Shown here: one piece after another, positions 25,961-38,250 of the stretch | How the letters are laid out: every line of letters starts with the position of its first letter | Position numbering within the stretch: position 1 is the first letter of the stretch | Source: Hoplostethus atlanticus | Taxonomy: Eukaryota > Chordata > Actinopteri > Trachichthyiformes > Trachichthyidae | Assembly: GCA_034670405.1 (NCBI GenBank) | Contig: JAXDDX010000054.1 | Location: 1,798,001 to 1,862,000 of the forward strand | Length of the DNA: 64,000 bases | Direction of reading: 5' to 3' | Program-made: the position numbers and the translations under genes | The notes under the pieces: generated by a model | What the model saw: the letters and a program-made list of their open reading frames with translations, nothing else | Told to the model about the DNA's origin: nothing | Database searches by the model: none

Positions 25961-26030
<70 letters not shown>
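25961..26030. repeat. (CT)35 microsatellite
   Basis: Seventy uninterrupted bases of CT. Polypurine-polypyrimidine mirror repeats of this length can form triplex DNA. All open frames over it (RERER or SLSLS) are artefacts. Confidence 0.97.
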
Positions 26031-26033
<3 letters not shown>

Positions 26034-26660
26034 ATTGTCTCTGTCTTGATCCAAAACGCTCGTTCTTTCTCTCTCCCTCGCTCTCCATGCAGGAGGATAT
26101 ACAGGTTTACATGTGGTTCACTTGCATCTCCAGCCATCACAGGGAGTCTTTTTAATCCAGGGGGATTACCGGAAATTTTTATCACCCAGAATGCAGGAGA
26201 CAGACTTCGGTCTGTCTGGTTTGTGACTCTTGTGGAGAAAGCTTACAATGCTATTTTGAGTGGAAAGTCTTAGAGGGGGATGTAATAACAGGGCTAGAAC
26301 CAGGTATGCAAGAAAAACAACATGGCCTCAACAAATGTCTGACATGGCCGTAACACCATCGAAAAATCATGAGGTTGTAGAATTGAATTTCCCTTGCAAT
26401 TCAGTTGTTTACAAGTATCTCAAAAAATCTCTCTGTATTTCCTTAATTTATAAAAGATTGTGCTTCAAATAGAACTACTGGATACTGAAGAAGACAGGCA
26501 TGATCAGAGTGAGTTAAACTACGTTGACTTGAAAGACCTGTTAACACCAAAGTGACGTGGTATCAAGAGAATCACTAAACAAAAATCTTTAATTCAGGTG
26601 TCGACTTAACCACTACTGTTAGAAAATCACCAAACTACTTCCTGGTTTGTAATCTCACAA

Positions 26661-26694
26661 GTCAGATTTCAAGATTGCCATATTGAAATCTGAC
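26661..26694. repeat. Perfect inverted repeat, 12-bp arms
   Basis: GTCAGATTTCAA (26661-26672), a 10-nt loop, and the exact reverse complement TTGAAATCTGAC (26683-26694). Confidence 0.9.
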
Positions 26695-29434
26695 AGCGAC
26701 TTGAAGAACGCTTCACCCTAAATCCTCTGTCATAAACACATTTGCCCGTTGCTATTTAATTTGGAGTGCAAGTGGAAGGATTGGTGAAAAGACAGAAGAC
26801 AAACAAGATGGCAGAAAAAGTTACATCATTCCAATGAAACCATGTAATACGTCACGTTCAAGGGTAGTGGGACCTGTCCAAACCGAGACCTCCTCATAAA
26901 GCACCGTCGAAGTAGTGATGATGTGAAAAGAATACCCACCGTATCCTGTGGGCAGGCAGGCCGACACGTCTGACTTGTCCAATAAATGTCCAAGTGGTTT
27001 GAGGTTTTCTATATTGTGCAGAGATGAAACCTGAGCTATTATATTATTGAAAAGTTTTTCCAAGAGCATATTTTCTTTGTGTATGCTAGCTAGCATCTCG
27101 CTAAAGTGGAATTGTTCTCTCTGGGCTCTAAACAATGGGGACAGGAAGGAGGTTAGCGGGGCTAGCCAGGATTCGACTCCACACCTAATAACTACTGACT
27201 GGCATTACTTTAGATCAGCAAAGCACCTTTTTTTAATTCAGTCATCAAGATTCATGTCTTCTCCCACATCAGTGTCGTGAGCATGATCATCACTTGTCGT
27301 GCGCGTGTCACTAACAGTGCTTTCATTGTTAAACGCTGCGTAATGTGTGTTTAAGCTGTACAGAGTGGAAAGACGCAAGACAACCGCTACCTTGTATTAT
27401 GTCAACGTCTTTGTAACGTGACGCGCTTGGTCTTATAGTTTGGATTGTGATTGAGGATGTTTTCGGCTGACTATCTTTAGCACTGGATTGAAACAAGCTG
27501 AGGGCTCACGGATGTTTGCACAGTTGAGTCACAGCAAACCAATAGAGCTGCGTGATAGCTCCCATAATTTGGCAGATGAGAATGAGAAACAGAATGAAAT
27601 ATAGAAAATGACTTGCAAGCAACTTGTATTTGCTGCACAGCTCATTTTGTTTTAAGGGTTGTTATTAACGTACATGAACGGCTTGTACGTCAGATTTACT
27701 CCTAGTATTTCTGGCTCCAGTGCTAATATGTACACTGTAAAGTTTCTTCTGGCGAGTGGCTTGACAAAAGCTTGCTGTATCCTCGCCCGTGGTTTGTAAT
27801 ATGCTCTTTTTGTCCTTGGTGGGAGAGCCAGGCTCTGATTCATGTGCCATGTCTCGACTCCCCACACATCATCCACACTCATCACAGAAAATCTCTCCGT
27901 AAATAATCCATGATAAATATGGCGCTACACCCACCTATAAATCTTTGTCATTAGAGGCCCCGGGATTTCATTTTCTGCTTCCCCTTTTCCGACCAGATAA
28001 TGATCAGTGCCGAGGGGTCACCGAGAAAAGAAAAAAAACGTGAACGCACAGAGTTTAAAGACCCGGCGAGAGTAAATTTATGAATTTCACTTTGTAAGAC
28101 CGCCGTTCGGTCTACGGCTTGTGTCCCCCGGACTTCTGGACAGAACCACAGAATCAGATCTGGGGAAGGAGATAGTAATTGATTGTAATCAAAATGTAAA
28201 GTAAGCCTGAGCCTGAGCCGCTAATGGATTTAATAGTTTATTTGACTCGAGAGGTGAATCAATCTTAAGATATTGACCACGGGATGCAGGAGGATTAAAG
28301 ATGGGGCCAAAGGGGTCGCGGGGCAGACCACTGTGTTTGCTGTGAAACGGCTGGTGCTTGGATAAGGTCCTGGGTTCTAAGCAGTTTAGCATATTGAATG
28401 GAAATTAACCTTCCTCTGAGGGAGAGCCCAAGACAAGCAAATCCTCTTTCATTTGTTAATTCATTCATTATAGTCCGGGGGAACGACAGGACTACTAAAG
28501 ACGCTGCGATGCTCACTTAGCAAAAACTTCGCCAAAGACATCCCCTCCGCTTAATAACTCTCCGGAAACTGTTTACCCCTTTCTCTCCCGTTCAGAAGTT
28601 ATTAATATCGAAATCGATTTTAAACTCACACATGAAAAATTCAAACGGTTATAGCCTCGGCGTGGACGGATAAAGCAGTCGCCGCTAAAAATGATGTGTG
28701 CTCTCCGCAGCCCCTGTGTTCCCAGTGCGACTGTTTCCTTGCGGATAATGCAGGATCAAGTGCTCACGGTATTGACATTGTAAGCATGCTGGTGATGGAG
28801 GTCTCAGCAGTTAGTAGCCCACAATGGAGCCAACGATAACTTTCTCCGGCAGCCAGTGACAGAACCAATCAATGGCACATTGAAAAACACCAAGCTCTGC
28901 CCCGAATAAAATATGGATTATGAGCGGTCTGAGCATTCAGCCCTGCTTCTACGAGGGTGCACGCGCATGTGGCAACTGGAAGGAAACCAGAAAAACAATG
29001 CTTATTTGCGTTGCTGTTGACGCCGGCACCTAACCACGCAATCAACCGCAGAGCACTAGCTTCACTTCTCAAAATTAGCGGTGAAAATAATTTCTGATTG
29101 TGCCGTTAAAGAGGGCCTTCATTATGACTTGGCAAGGACAATCTGCATGCTCTATTCCACTGAATCTGAATGAGGCTCCAATCAATTACACACATTACCC
29201 CGGCAAACTGATTGGTATGTGGTCAGGCACTCGTCCTGCAGAGGTAGCGCCCGTGGTAACACACACAAAAAAAACAACAACCCAGGCATCACTTCAGCGG
29301 CTGATCCCCGCGCTTACAATGCCGCAAACCTTTCAGCACACAATCTGGTTGGATCTGGCTCTCCGATGTATGAAGATGCTTTTGCTCCATTCCCAAACTA
29401 ATTAGCTGGTTGTAGCATTTACGGCACGTTTTTT

Positions 29435-29453
29435 TTTGTTTGTTTGTTTGTTT
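29435..29453. repeat. (TTTG)n microsatellite
   Basis: A T run passes into four to five TTTG units. Confidence 0.85.
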
Positions 29454-31445
29454 CTCACCCCCAAAAGAATGTGTGTGTGCGTGTGTGTATTTATATGTAT
29501 TGTTCCTCCCAGCTCCTACGTACATATTTGAGCTGATGAAGACACTTAATTAGGCCCTCTGTTTCATTTCAGATCTGGAATTGAATTGCGGGAGTCAAGA
29601 TATGAGGAGTTGTTGATTAGGGACCAATATAAAGCACCGTTCTTCTGTAACCACCACACACGAACAAACCACCATGGCACAGGTAATAAATAAGTAAAGG
29701 TAAAGGATGCACGTGATGCACATTGATAATGCTGCTAAGGAAAAGAGTCATGGTATGAGTCAGTATTGGCTGATATTGTTTCATATCATTTTTACAGTGT
29801 GCTTATCAGGATGTCTCTTAGCAAAGATGTAGCGAAGATGCTGCTGGCAACCGCTGAGAAGGTCGCTTCCGCCCACACACCGTACCCACCACCCCCAGTT
29901 TAAATATTGATAATAAGGAAAGCGACCTGTGTTTGCCTGAGCTTGTGTAGCTTCAGAGGAATCCCCCCCGGGTGTGCCTCCCCTAACAGAGTGCTAGTGA
30001 ACAGCTAGTGCCCACCGAAGACTTTGCCAACTTGAGGAATGCCTTGGCAGTCGATAGATAGACGTAGACGCTGCCCATTTCTTAGCGTAACCAGATTGCT
30101 CCTCGGTGAGGCTGCAGGGCAAGGCAAGCTCTCATGAGCATCTCCGAGATCACGCCGATGCCGGTCGGTTAAATGATTGGACGACGGCCAAATGCGGCGC
30201 TGGCCTGCCACAAATCAGCGAGCCCCTCTGGCGAAAAATCCTTCTGAAGAGACCCACTCAAGGATGGGGGGCTGCATTTAAGTGTTTGCAGAAAGAACTT
30301 TGCCGTCAGTAATCAATGCTGGATTAATTCCCCTCATCAGAAGGATATTTGCAGCCTCGAATTAAACTACCACCGCTCGTGTTTCGTGCATTAAACCACA
30401 AATACCACCGGTGCTTTGGCTATTTGCGCTTGTCTATAGAGAGTTGTTCTTGTTGACAGAGCCATTAGTCTGAGAGATACCGCAAAATTCATCATAGTCA
30501 CCCTGCGGTTGTTTCACAAATTCATCATTTCATTAGTTTTCTGCATAAGGCGGTGGTGGTGGTGGGGGTGAAAGGCGGGTAGGGTGATGAGGTCAAATTC
30601 CCTGAAGAAAACAACACACGGTGGTAGAGGTGGTGGTAGGGTGTTAGGCTGTGGTGGTCTTCAGTAATCGCCGAAACAAGGACAGAAATGAACATGTGAA
30701 TTCATAAGTGCTTGGTGAGAGGATCTTAAAAGGTTTTCATTATATCTTGATCAGAAACCCATTTATCTCACGGCTCTCAATACGTCTGGCTCTCTAATCT
30801 GCCGGACAGATAATTAATATCTGCTTATTGAGTAAATGAAAGTCATTATCTTGATTTCCTGCAGATAATTTATCTGTCTGTGCGAGGACATTTTATGGCG
30901 TGGGCCACTTTACCTTGGCAGGTATTGATTGGAGTCTTAATGTGCTCTTAAGGGAGTCCTTTGCTTTTTGTTTGTCATATTCAGCTATAAGGTCACGCTG
31001 CAGGTTGTGCCTGTTGTTCGGCGTGAACGGCGCAACAAAAAACAACACGTGAAAAAACGTTTCAGAAAGAAATCATTCAGGTCTGTGTGGGTACAGCAAA
31101 AACTCCTGTCTCTTCCTGTGCACATTACAGAGCAATCAAATGTTTCTCCTTTATTATATTTCCCCAACAACACAAAGCCCACTCTCAAATGTAAGTCACA
31201 GCATACAGAGGGATGAGAAACCATGGCAACATGCATTGATTGCAACATACAATTTTTTACCTATGGGCAGTAAAACATCAACGATAGGCATCAAAGCAAA
31301 CAAGTTTTAAATCATTCCCTCATAACTCATATGAATGTCGCTATGTCCAACCAGAGTTGCTGATAAATCATCTTTTCCCACTGAAATGAGGATTGTTATA
31401 GAAATAATGAACCCTGAATTGTGTCAGCCAATTGCAACTCAGACT

Positions 31446-31743
31446 TTAAAGCGGCACTAGGCAACTTTGCAGGTTGCCGTCTCCAAATAGCAGCATGAGG
31501 TAACTGTTTGAAAAATGTGAACTTCAATGGCAATAGCCAGAAATCGTGTAATGTGACGTCAGTGAAATGCACACAGCACGCTCATGTTTGGGATTTGGGA
31601 TTTTGGAGTTTTGATTCGTCACTTCCTGTGGGCGGTCTATATCCAACACCAGGGCAAACAGGGTGAATCTTCAAGGTCTCCACTATGATTTAGGGTGATA
31701 ATACAGGTATATTACATAAGAATATTGCCTAGTGTAGCTTTAA
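31446..31743. mobile_element. TTAA-flanked MITE
   Basis: A 298-bp interval bounded by TTAA (31446-31449 and 31740-31743). Just inside, the left end reads AGCGGCACTAGGCAA and the right end, reverse-complemented, reads AGCTACACTAGGCAA, so the terminal inverted repeats differ at only two of 15 bases. There is no coding sequence. TTAA target duplications are a property of piggyBac and Kolobok transposases; these termini resemble short fish elements of the Kolobok type, but the family call is tentative. Confidence 0.8.
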
Positions 31744-31823
31744 ATCTCTTTAAAATACATAAGCAGTTGTAGTCTTTCCCTTTTATTGTCCTGTGATTTG
31801 TAATCGCTGGCTCTCCCGTGCAG

Positions 31824-31870
31824 AGCGGTGGCTGGTCTCTCTATCCACTTCCTGCTGTGAGCCCTCAGGG
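31824..31870 (+). other. Weak splice-bounded interval (47 nt)
   Basis: Preceded by CTCTCCCGTGCAG and followed by GTGAGTAG, a good donor. Read as an exon, it is open in two frames, but neither continues openly into the next candidate exon at 35447. It may be part of a non-coding RNA or a chance match. Confidence 0.15.
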
Positions 31871-33424
31871 GTGAGTAGAGTGTGTGGCGCTTATCACCCA
31901 GATGGACGTCCAACCAGAGAGGCTGCCTCAGCCCGGCCTAGCGCTCCCACTGGCAAGCCTCTGGCCAGGGTGTCTCGGCTCGGCTGCTCCCTGTCGTCTG
32001 GCCCAGCAGGAGGGCGTCAGTCGGTGCTCACCCACAGGGGTTGTCCCTCTGCCCGGCAGAGGTAGGGTTGGAACGAAAACCAGCGTGGCTTCTCATCTAA
32101 TGGGCCGAGGCATTACAGTAAGATAATGCAATTGATGGTGTTGTTCACACTTGTGTGCAGAGACGAGCAAACATACAGTAGGTGTCTGGCAGGGTTGTGT
32201 GGGCGGTTAACACCTTGGGCATAAATTTAAACTCATTTTACAGTAGTAGCCATTGTAGCAGTCCTCCTGCATGCATTCCTCCTGCATCTATCCTACATCA
32301 GTACTGCAGACAAAGCTTGTTAAATGTTATACAGTAGAGCCAAATGAGTCCTGTCACACAAAACTCAAGTGTCTCAAGTGTTCTAGTAACTTCCAATAGC
32401 AGAAAAGAGAGTGAAACTTCTTTTCTTGAAAGTCCAGCGATGTTTTCACTGCGAACATGGTTGATATCATTATATTTACATGCTGGACTCACACATCGCA
32501 ACTTATCCGCAAATAAGCCGAGCCAGAAGCTGACTGATCAGGCCAGCTTCATTTAGTATGGATGACAAATGCCCAAGAAATAAAACAAAACTGCCGTAAG
32601 TGAATACGCACCGCTACACCAGTCCAAGACCATCTGCTGTCACATTACCATCTCTGTTCCATCTGTAGAAGTCAAGACCTGAAAGATATTCCCAATAATT
32701 CTGTCTCGGTGTCTAAAAAAGAAATCAGGAAGAGAGAGAGAGAGAGCGAGGGCAAGATGGATATAAAAGAGGGAAGACTGATGCCTGTGTCTCTTGGAAA
32801 GCAGCTGTTTGGCTTGTCTAATGTTGAGTAGCTACCTGATATCCAGGTCTTCCTCTGTCCTGTCTGCCAGGCCCCTCGGGGGGAGCACTTGCTAAGAGAT
32901 TGACGGGAAGCTTTATCTCGACATCTCCATCACTCACCCGCATTAGACCTTCCTACTTCGTTCGGAGAGCTGTCATGCCACGGTTTGCCGCTCAACTCCT
33001 CTGCACCCCACCGCCGCCTTCTCCCGTGTTACGTAAGCTGCCACCCCTATCACAAAGACACATCACAAACCCAAGTCTTTTCACTCACATACACACACAC
33101 ACACACAGAACTTCAGCTGGAATGAAATTTCACTGTTTTGCATGTGGTAAAGGGCGCTATAGAATGTGTGGGTGAATGAGGTCCATTGCTATGATAATAC
33201 CGATCATACAGTGCTGGAGTCCAAAGCAATTTCCTCCCCTCTCTCACCGCCGCCGCCGCCACCGCCTCTGTATCGGACATACATCCTGAGACGGCGGAGA
33301 TTGGTGGCCAGGATGCTGAATTTTTCATGAGGCAGGAAAGGTTAGATAAGATCCTCCCACGCCTTGGAGATAGCGCACTTCCTTTGACAGATCTGTCTTT
33401 GGAGCCGAACAGTAAAAAAAAAAA

Positions 33425-33447
33425 AAAATTTGAATGGTTCAAATTTT
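33425..33447. repeat. Inverted repeat, 10-bp arms, 3-nt loop
   Basis: AAAATTTGAA, loop TGG, TTCAAATTTT. It sits at the edge of an A run, so its origin may be slippage. Confidence 0.85.
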
Positions 33448-33833
33448 GAATGTGACTCCTTGGTTAAAAGAACATCCAGAGGTGAAAGCCTCTGAGCTGG
33501 GGGGTGTCAAAACAGGTGTTGAAATAGCATGTCGAAGACACAAGGGTTTCTATCTGCCGTGAGGCTGCAGCTTGCACTGTGGCAGCAACATGACTAATGA
33601 AATAATGGATTTAGTAAACATTAGCAATTAGATTTCTGTTCATTATGAGGATTTGTTATGCCTTTACATCTCGTACAGTACTGCTACCAAATCAGTAGCT
33701 AATACAAATGGATTGCTGAGCTGCCTCTATTATTAACTGTTTTTGTTGGGTCCGATGTTAAAGGTTGTTTTCACCTACTAACAGTCACACATCACACAAT
33801 ATACAATTACAGTGATTGTATAGTGTGTGTATG

Positions 33834-33865
<32 letters not shown>
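33834..33865. repeat. (TA)n microsatellite
   Basis: Interrupted TA units following a short GT run, part of an AT-rich simple-repeat cluster to about 34210. Confidence 0.9.
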
Positions 33866-34129
33866 GGAAATATGGCTTAGAGTTGAAGAAACACTGGAAG
33901 GTTTGTAAAGAAAGCCCACCTGGAAAAGAAAGAAACCAAGAAAAGAAGGACAGAATTATGATTATTGTGATTATTATTATTCTGGTTTTTCATTTGGAAA
34001 CAAAAAGATGAGGAAATAAATATAAAAAAATAATACAATAGAAATAATAAGGCAAATCAAAAATAGTAATTATATGAGTAAATCGGGCAAAAAAAAAACA
34101 TTGTGAAGATAATATATTATATTATATTG

Positions 34130-34159
34130 GATTAGATTAGATTAGATTAGATTAGATTA
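34130..34159. repeat. (GATTA)6 minisatellite
   Basis: Six exact GATTA units. GATTA is the core of the K50-class (OTX/PITX/bicoid) homeodomain site, so the array could in principle bind such factors, but a simple-repeat origin is the default. Confidence 0.9.
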
Positions 34160-35446
34160 CATAACATTACATTGCATTATTATATTATTATATCTTGTAT
34201 TTACTGTATCAAAAAACCTTTGAAGGTGAGATGCTGGTCTGGGGATTATGGAGGGCAGTAGTTCCTATTTTTGATGATACATGAGACACGGAGAGACAGA
34301 AGCATTCCCAAGATGATTGTTATGTTTTTACGCAAGATGCCTTTGTAGGAGACAAGATTACAGGCTGCGAAGGAACCACAAAGCCACGCCACAAGCAGTC
34401 CAACACCGGGGATGGGTGGTTGGATGGAGGGAGAGGATGATGGTAGGGCTGGTAAATGCTCCCCTGGGCTTTTTCCAGTCAGAGACATCTACAAATATTA
34501 CCATAATCACCACGAAGCCCGGTGACTGCTAGACCCAGAGCCCAGATGTAGCAGACAACATGTTTGAGCTCTTAGTCCTGAAGGTCAGATTCTGCTCCTC
34601 AAACATGGAGGAGAAAAAACACAGTTTGCAGTCTTGTCTTGCCTTTTCTCTCCCTGCCAGCCAAGACAATATAACTCCATGAGACCAAGACAGTGGATTC
34701 TTGTGTGTGTATAATGAATAGTATGTACATCTATGTATATGCCTCTCCACACGTCAGCATACAACATAGCACATTTCATACCCAAGGCCATTCAAAGGGC
34801 TTTACTATCATTTACTAGTGCTTTATTATGATGTCTATGAACTTTTCTGGTCATACTCAACCATCTTTCTTCTTCCTGGCACAGCCCACCTAATCAGCTC
34901 AATCCCAGCACCACTGACTGGGCCCCATTGGAGGCCCTTCAACTGAGCACAGTTTTGACATACAGGTCAACGGTAAATTAAGTTTGCAGGCCACGAGCGC
35001 TAATCAAGAAATGGCATTCCATTTGTATTAAACCGTCCTTGTTGAGCCGGGCCATCAGCTGAAGCCAGTGACTCACCGCTTTTGCAAATAATAATTAAAG
35101 GGGATTTATTGGAGTGAGCTTTTCACATTGCTGGATAAAAATTACCTTTGAGTGCTTCTCAGAGTTGAAGAGTTGTCGGGGCGCTATGTAGTAGCTAATG
35201 CAGGGACCGTTCTGAAGGATAAGTGAGTTATCGGGACGCTATGAATACGGTGCCACCTTGGAGCCGGCAAAAGAATTGTCTAAACTTTTTGAAAGTTTCA
35301 CTATGGTAGGATTTTCTTTTATAAGAAGGCGCCTACTCTTGAATGATCTAGGATTTCATGAAGAAGCAATGACTGTGATAAAATTCTTGTTCATGTCAGT
35401 TTAGTTCACATAGTTTATAACTTCTGCTCATCTTGCCATATTACAG

Positions 35447-35484
35447 ATCCCTTTGATAATGGTTGGACCAGCCAAGCCAAGCTG
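35447..35484 (+). other. Candidate 38-nt microexon
   Basis: A polypyrimidine-rich acceptor (ending CTTGCCATATTACAG) precedes it and a strong donor (CTG then GTAAGTATT) follows. Only one frame continues openly into the next candidate exon: it reads DPFDNGWTSQAKL after two leading bases. I do not recognise the peptide. Short chance exons are common in 64 kb, so this is weak. Confidence 0.25.
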
Positions 35485-35573
35485 GTAAGTATTCCAGGAG
35501 TGCAGGTATTCACCTCCATCTTTTGACGCTCAAGGACACGCTCGGTAGATGCAGGCAGGCAAGCAGAGACAGA

Positions 35574-35594
35574 GTGTGTGTGTGTGTGTGTGTG
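35574..35594. repeat. (GT)10 microsatellite
   Basis: About ten GT units, directly visible. Confidence 0.95.
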
Positions 35595-36598
35595 AAGAGT
35601 CCATGCAACTTGTTTGATGACCCCTACAAACGTGCTCCGATAAATATGTATATGTCAGTTATGTTTTGTGCAGCCGGGCAAGGTTACTGTACAAGGGTGA
35701 GCGTTTGTAAATCCAGGAGGAACGTAGGTCATGTTGTTGCATGCAGCGATTACAGTGTTTTCCCCATTGTGAATAAAGTAACCGCTGGAAGATTGCATTG
35801 CTTCGTGTCACAACCAAGGGAGTCTGGGTGCACGGATGGGTTGTACATTGAGTCAGGCGTCATAAATCACACATCAATGTCTGCATATGGGAGTTGCAAC
35901 AGCTGTAAGTGTTGCTTTGAGCAAATCATGTGAGAGATTGTTGGTTAAGTCATAACTCCGGTTTTAACATGACCCATATCGATTGTACAGCAGGGGTTTC
36001 ATTTATGTTCTGGATGAGATGTTAAGTACCGGACATATTTATTGTAAATAAGAAAATAAGTACTGACAAAGAATACATATTTCTTGGGTGCTCCCTCGAT
36101 CAGTACGTTGTGTGTCCTTGTGACATCACTGGTTTGCATCATTGCTTGTGACATCATTGGACAGTCTGGATTGCAATTCAGGATGCATGTTGCACCCAGC
36201 CCTCCACTCCGCCCCTCACCCTACATCTCTCTCTCTGATCTTACCTGTCACTGTCCAAAATAGCACAAATGCCATCAATAATTTAGTTTCTTCCAATTTA
36301 AAAAGTAGTTTGTATAATCTGCATTTTCTTCAGACTGTGTTTCATGGATATGTTTTTGTATCTGAACAGAGCAGTCCCTCTCTCCACCATTTTGGCGATA
36401 CATGGCCTTCTCAAGTCCCAAGAGGGTAATCACTACATTTCCCAGTGATGCCTGCTTGGCTAAGCAGTTTTAATACACAAATCAATTTTGCATTACCCCT
36501 TCTGGCTGTGAGTGCTCATTGTGTGAGAGCCATGAAAAATTGATGGACCCTAGCATGCAGATTGCAGCCGTAGTGAATCCTAAATCTGGCCAGGGCCC

Positions 36599-36626
36599 TT
36601 TTTTTTATTTTTATTTTTATTTTTAC
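36599..36626. repeat. (TTTTA)n tract
   Basis: A T run followed by four TTTTA-like units. Confidence 0.85.
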
Positions 36627-36828
36627 AAGACAATGTCACAGGGGTGACTGTTGACTGTTTGTTTTGCTTGTAAAACTGTTCTGCTATTTTACTTTTCTTG
36701 AAAAGAGACAACTTTTCCAGTGGAGAAGCAATGGTAAAATGCACAGCATGAAAAAATATAATGTGTGAGGGATGAGGAAATAACACAGAAACTGAAATAG
36801 TATTTGGCTACCCCAAATGACAGCTGAT

Positions 36829-36845
36829 ACACACACACACACACA
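36829..36845. repeat. (AC)8 microsatellite
   Basis: Eight AC units, directly visible. Confidence 0.9.
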
Positions 36846-37589
36846 AAGACAATGATACAAACAAGATAAAACGCCTCTATCTGTGTATTAAAATGTCTTA
36901 AACTTAGTGACCAGTGTCTTTAAAGAGTGTTTGTGTTTTGCCACAGCAATTATATTGTGTCATTTGGTGAGCCGCTCTGCATTTGAGTAGGTGATGACTC
37001 CAGAAAGAAATTATAGCGTCCATAATTAGCTTTCACTATGAAATGAAGCTATCATGGGAGAGAATGAGAAAATTTCACACTTTGGAAATTAGATTTTGCA
37101 AGGTGCTGTGTCGATGTCCTTGAATAGGCCTATCAAAAGCCTTTTTGTTCCTCTTTGGCACAGTCCTTTCTTTGAAAAATACAGACAAAATTCTCCAATG
37201 AACAGCAAAATGTACTTTTTTGAGGATCTAACTTCCACATTTGTTAATGTAATGATTTCTTTCAGTGCCATGTGCAGCCTGGCTTTGAAAAGGTTTTTAT
37301 TATGTGGAATTTCACAGTGTTTCATCAACTTCAATTAAAGCAGCATTATATTTAAACACTGTTGCAGTGCTGTTTGGTTGCCTATGATATTTAGCCATAC
37401 ATCCATTCCAAACCACAGCGGTGGCTCAGATCAGCATTACCAGACTAGTCAGACTAATGCTCTCCTATTTCTGTGGTACGTAAAAGCATGACCCAGAAAA
37501 ATGTTAAACACGTTGAGCAATTTTGATAACCCTAAATGTACAGAGGCCTTGTTAAGGTCATGTGTTAACTTGAATGTTATAGACGTCTG

Positions 37590-38250
37590 TTGGGCTACTA
37601 TGATGAAGACATAAGACACATAGACAGAGGAATATAGCAAAAACAGGTTATATAACCATATACAACTGACAGTTTCAACAATAGAAGATGTTAAGTAGGA
37701 TTGACTGAAAATAAGCAGAATATTAGGGTTTGGAAAAATAACAGAGCAAAAATAAAGAATGAATGCAGAATATGTACAATATGAAAATAGAAAATATACC
37801 AACACCATGAAATACATGTAGTATGAAATAAGTGGAAGCATAAAAATCGCAATACAAAAGCAATATATAACAATGAGAAGGATATAGGAATATGATGAAA
37901 ACAGTTATATAAATATACATGATGTGCAAAAGTCTACTGAAAACCACACAGATACAGAAAGTGTCTAGGTGTGTAGGTGTGCCTTAAAAAAAATGTGTGT
38001 GCTTGTCAACATGTCAATATATTCAATTTACAGATGTTCAAAACATGTACAGATGTGTCGATTTGGATATGTGCATTGCTCAATACTGTTCTCAGTATCA
38101 CCATGTCTATGGAAGGAGGTAGCAGACAATGTGTATGTGCCGACTCATATGCAAAGATTGCACGCAAATGTGTAGAGATTATAAATCTGTGCAAGCACAT
38201 TCTCTATATATTTGTCCAGAGCATAGGAATGTGAAAATAGTCCAGGGTAG
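37590..38250. repeat. AT-rich quasi-repetitive block
   Basis: Dense recurrence of short words such as AATATG, ATGAAA, ATACAA and GTACAGATGTG gives this block a loosely repetitive texture and lets long hydrophobic frames stay open on the minus strand. It looks like an eroded dispersed repeat, but no ends or family can be assigned. Confidence 0.4.

Larger units (their letters stand above)
26031..31445. other. Non-coding DNA with candidate conserved blocks
   Basis: No gene recognised. Blocks at about 28000-28560, 28860-29260 and 30310-30960 are complex, free of repeats and rich in TAAT, ATTA and CAAT-type words, like teleost developmental enhancers; this is inference from texture only. Also contains a 12-bp-arm hairpin, a TTTG tract and GGT-rich runs near 30550-30650. 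Confidence 0.5.
31744..33830. other. Non-coding DNA, one weak exon-like interval
   Basis: Contains a GA tract near 32725-32747, an AC microsatellite at 33091-33106 and a CCG-rich run near 33246-33266. The stretch GGGCGCTATAGAATG near 33148 resembles the end of fish L2-type 3' tails, too short to call. A splice-bounded interval lies at 31824-31870. Confidence 0.5.

Noticed and set aside
27150-27190. Word GATTCGACTCC resembling a tRNA/SINE B box
   Set aside because: No A box at the right distance and no SINE tail.
35463-35933. 156-codon plus-strand frame
   Set aside because: Contains a CVCVCV run from a GT microsatellite and many Cys codons without any recognisable domain.
37449-37947. Overlapping hydrophobic minus-strand frames, possible membrane protein
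   Set aside because: Tyr/Phe/Ile-rich residues arise from AT-rich quasi-repeats; several frames are open at once, which a real gene would not show.
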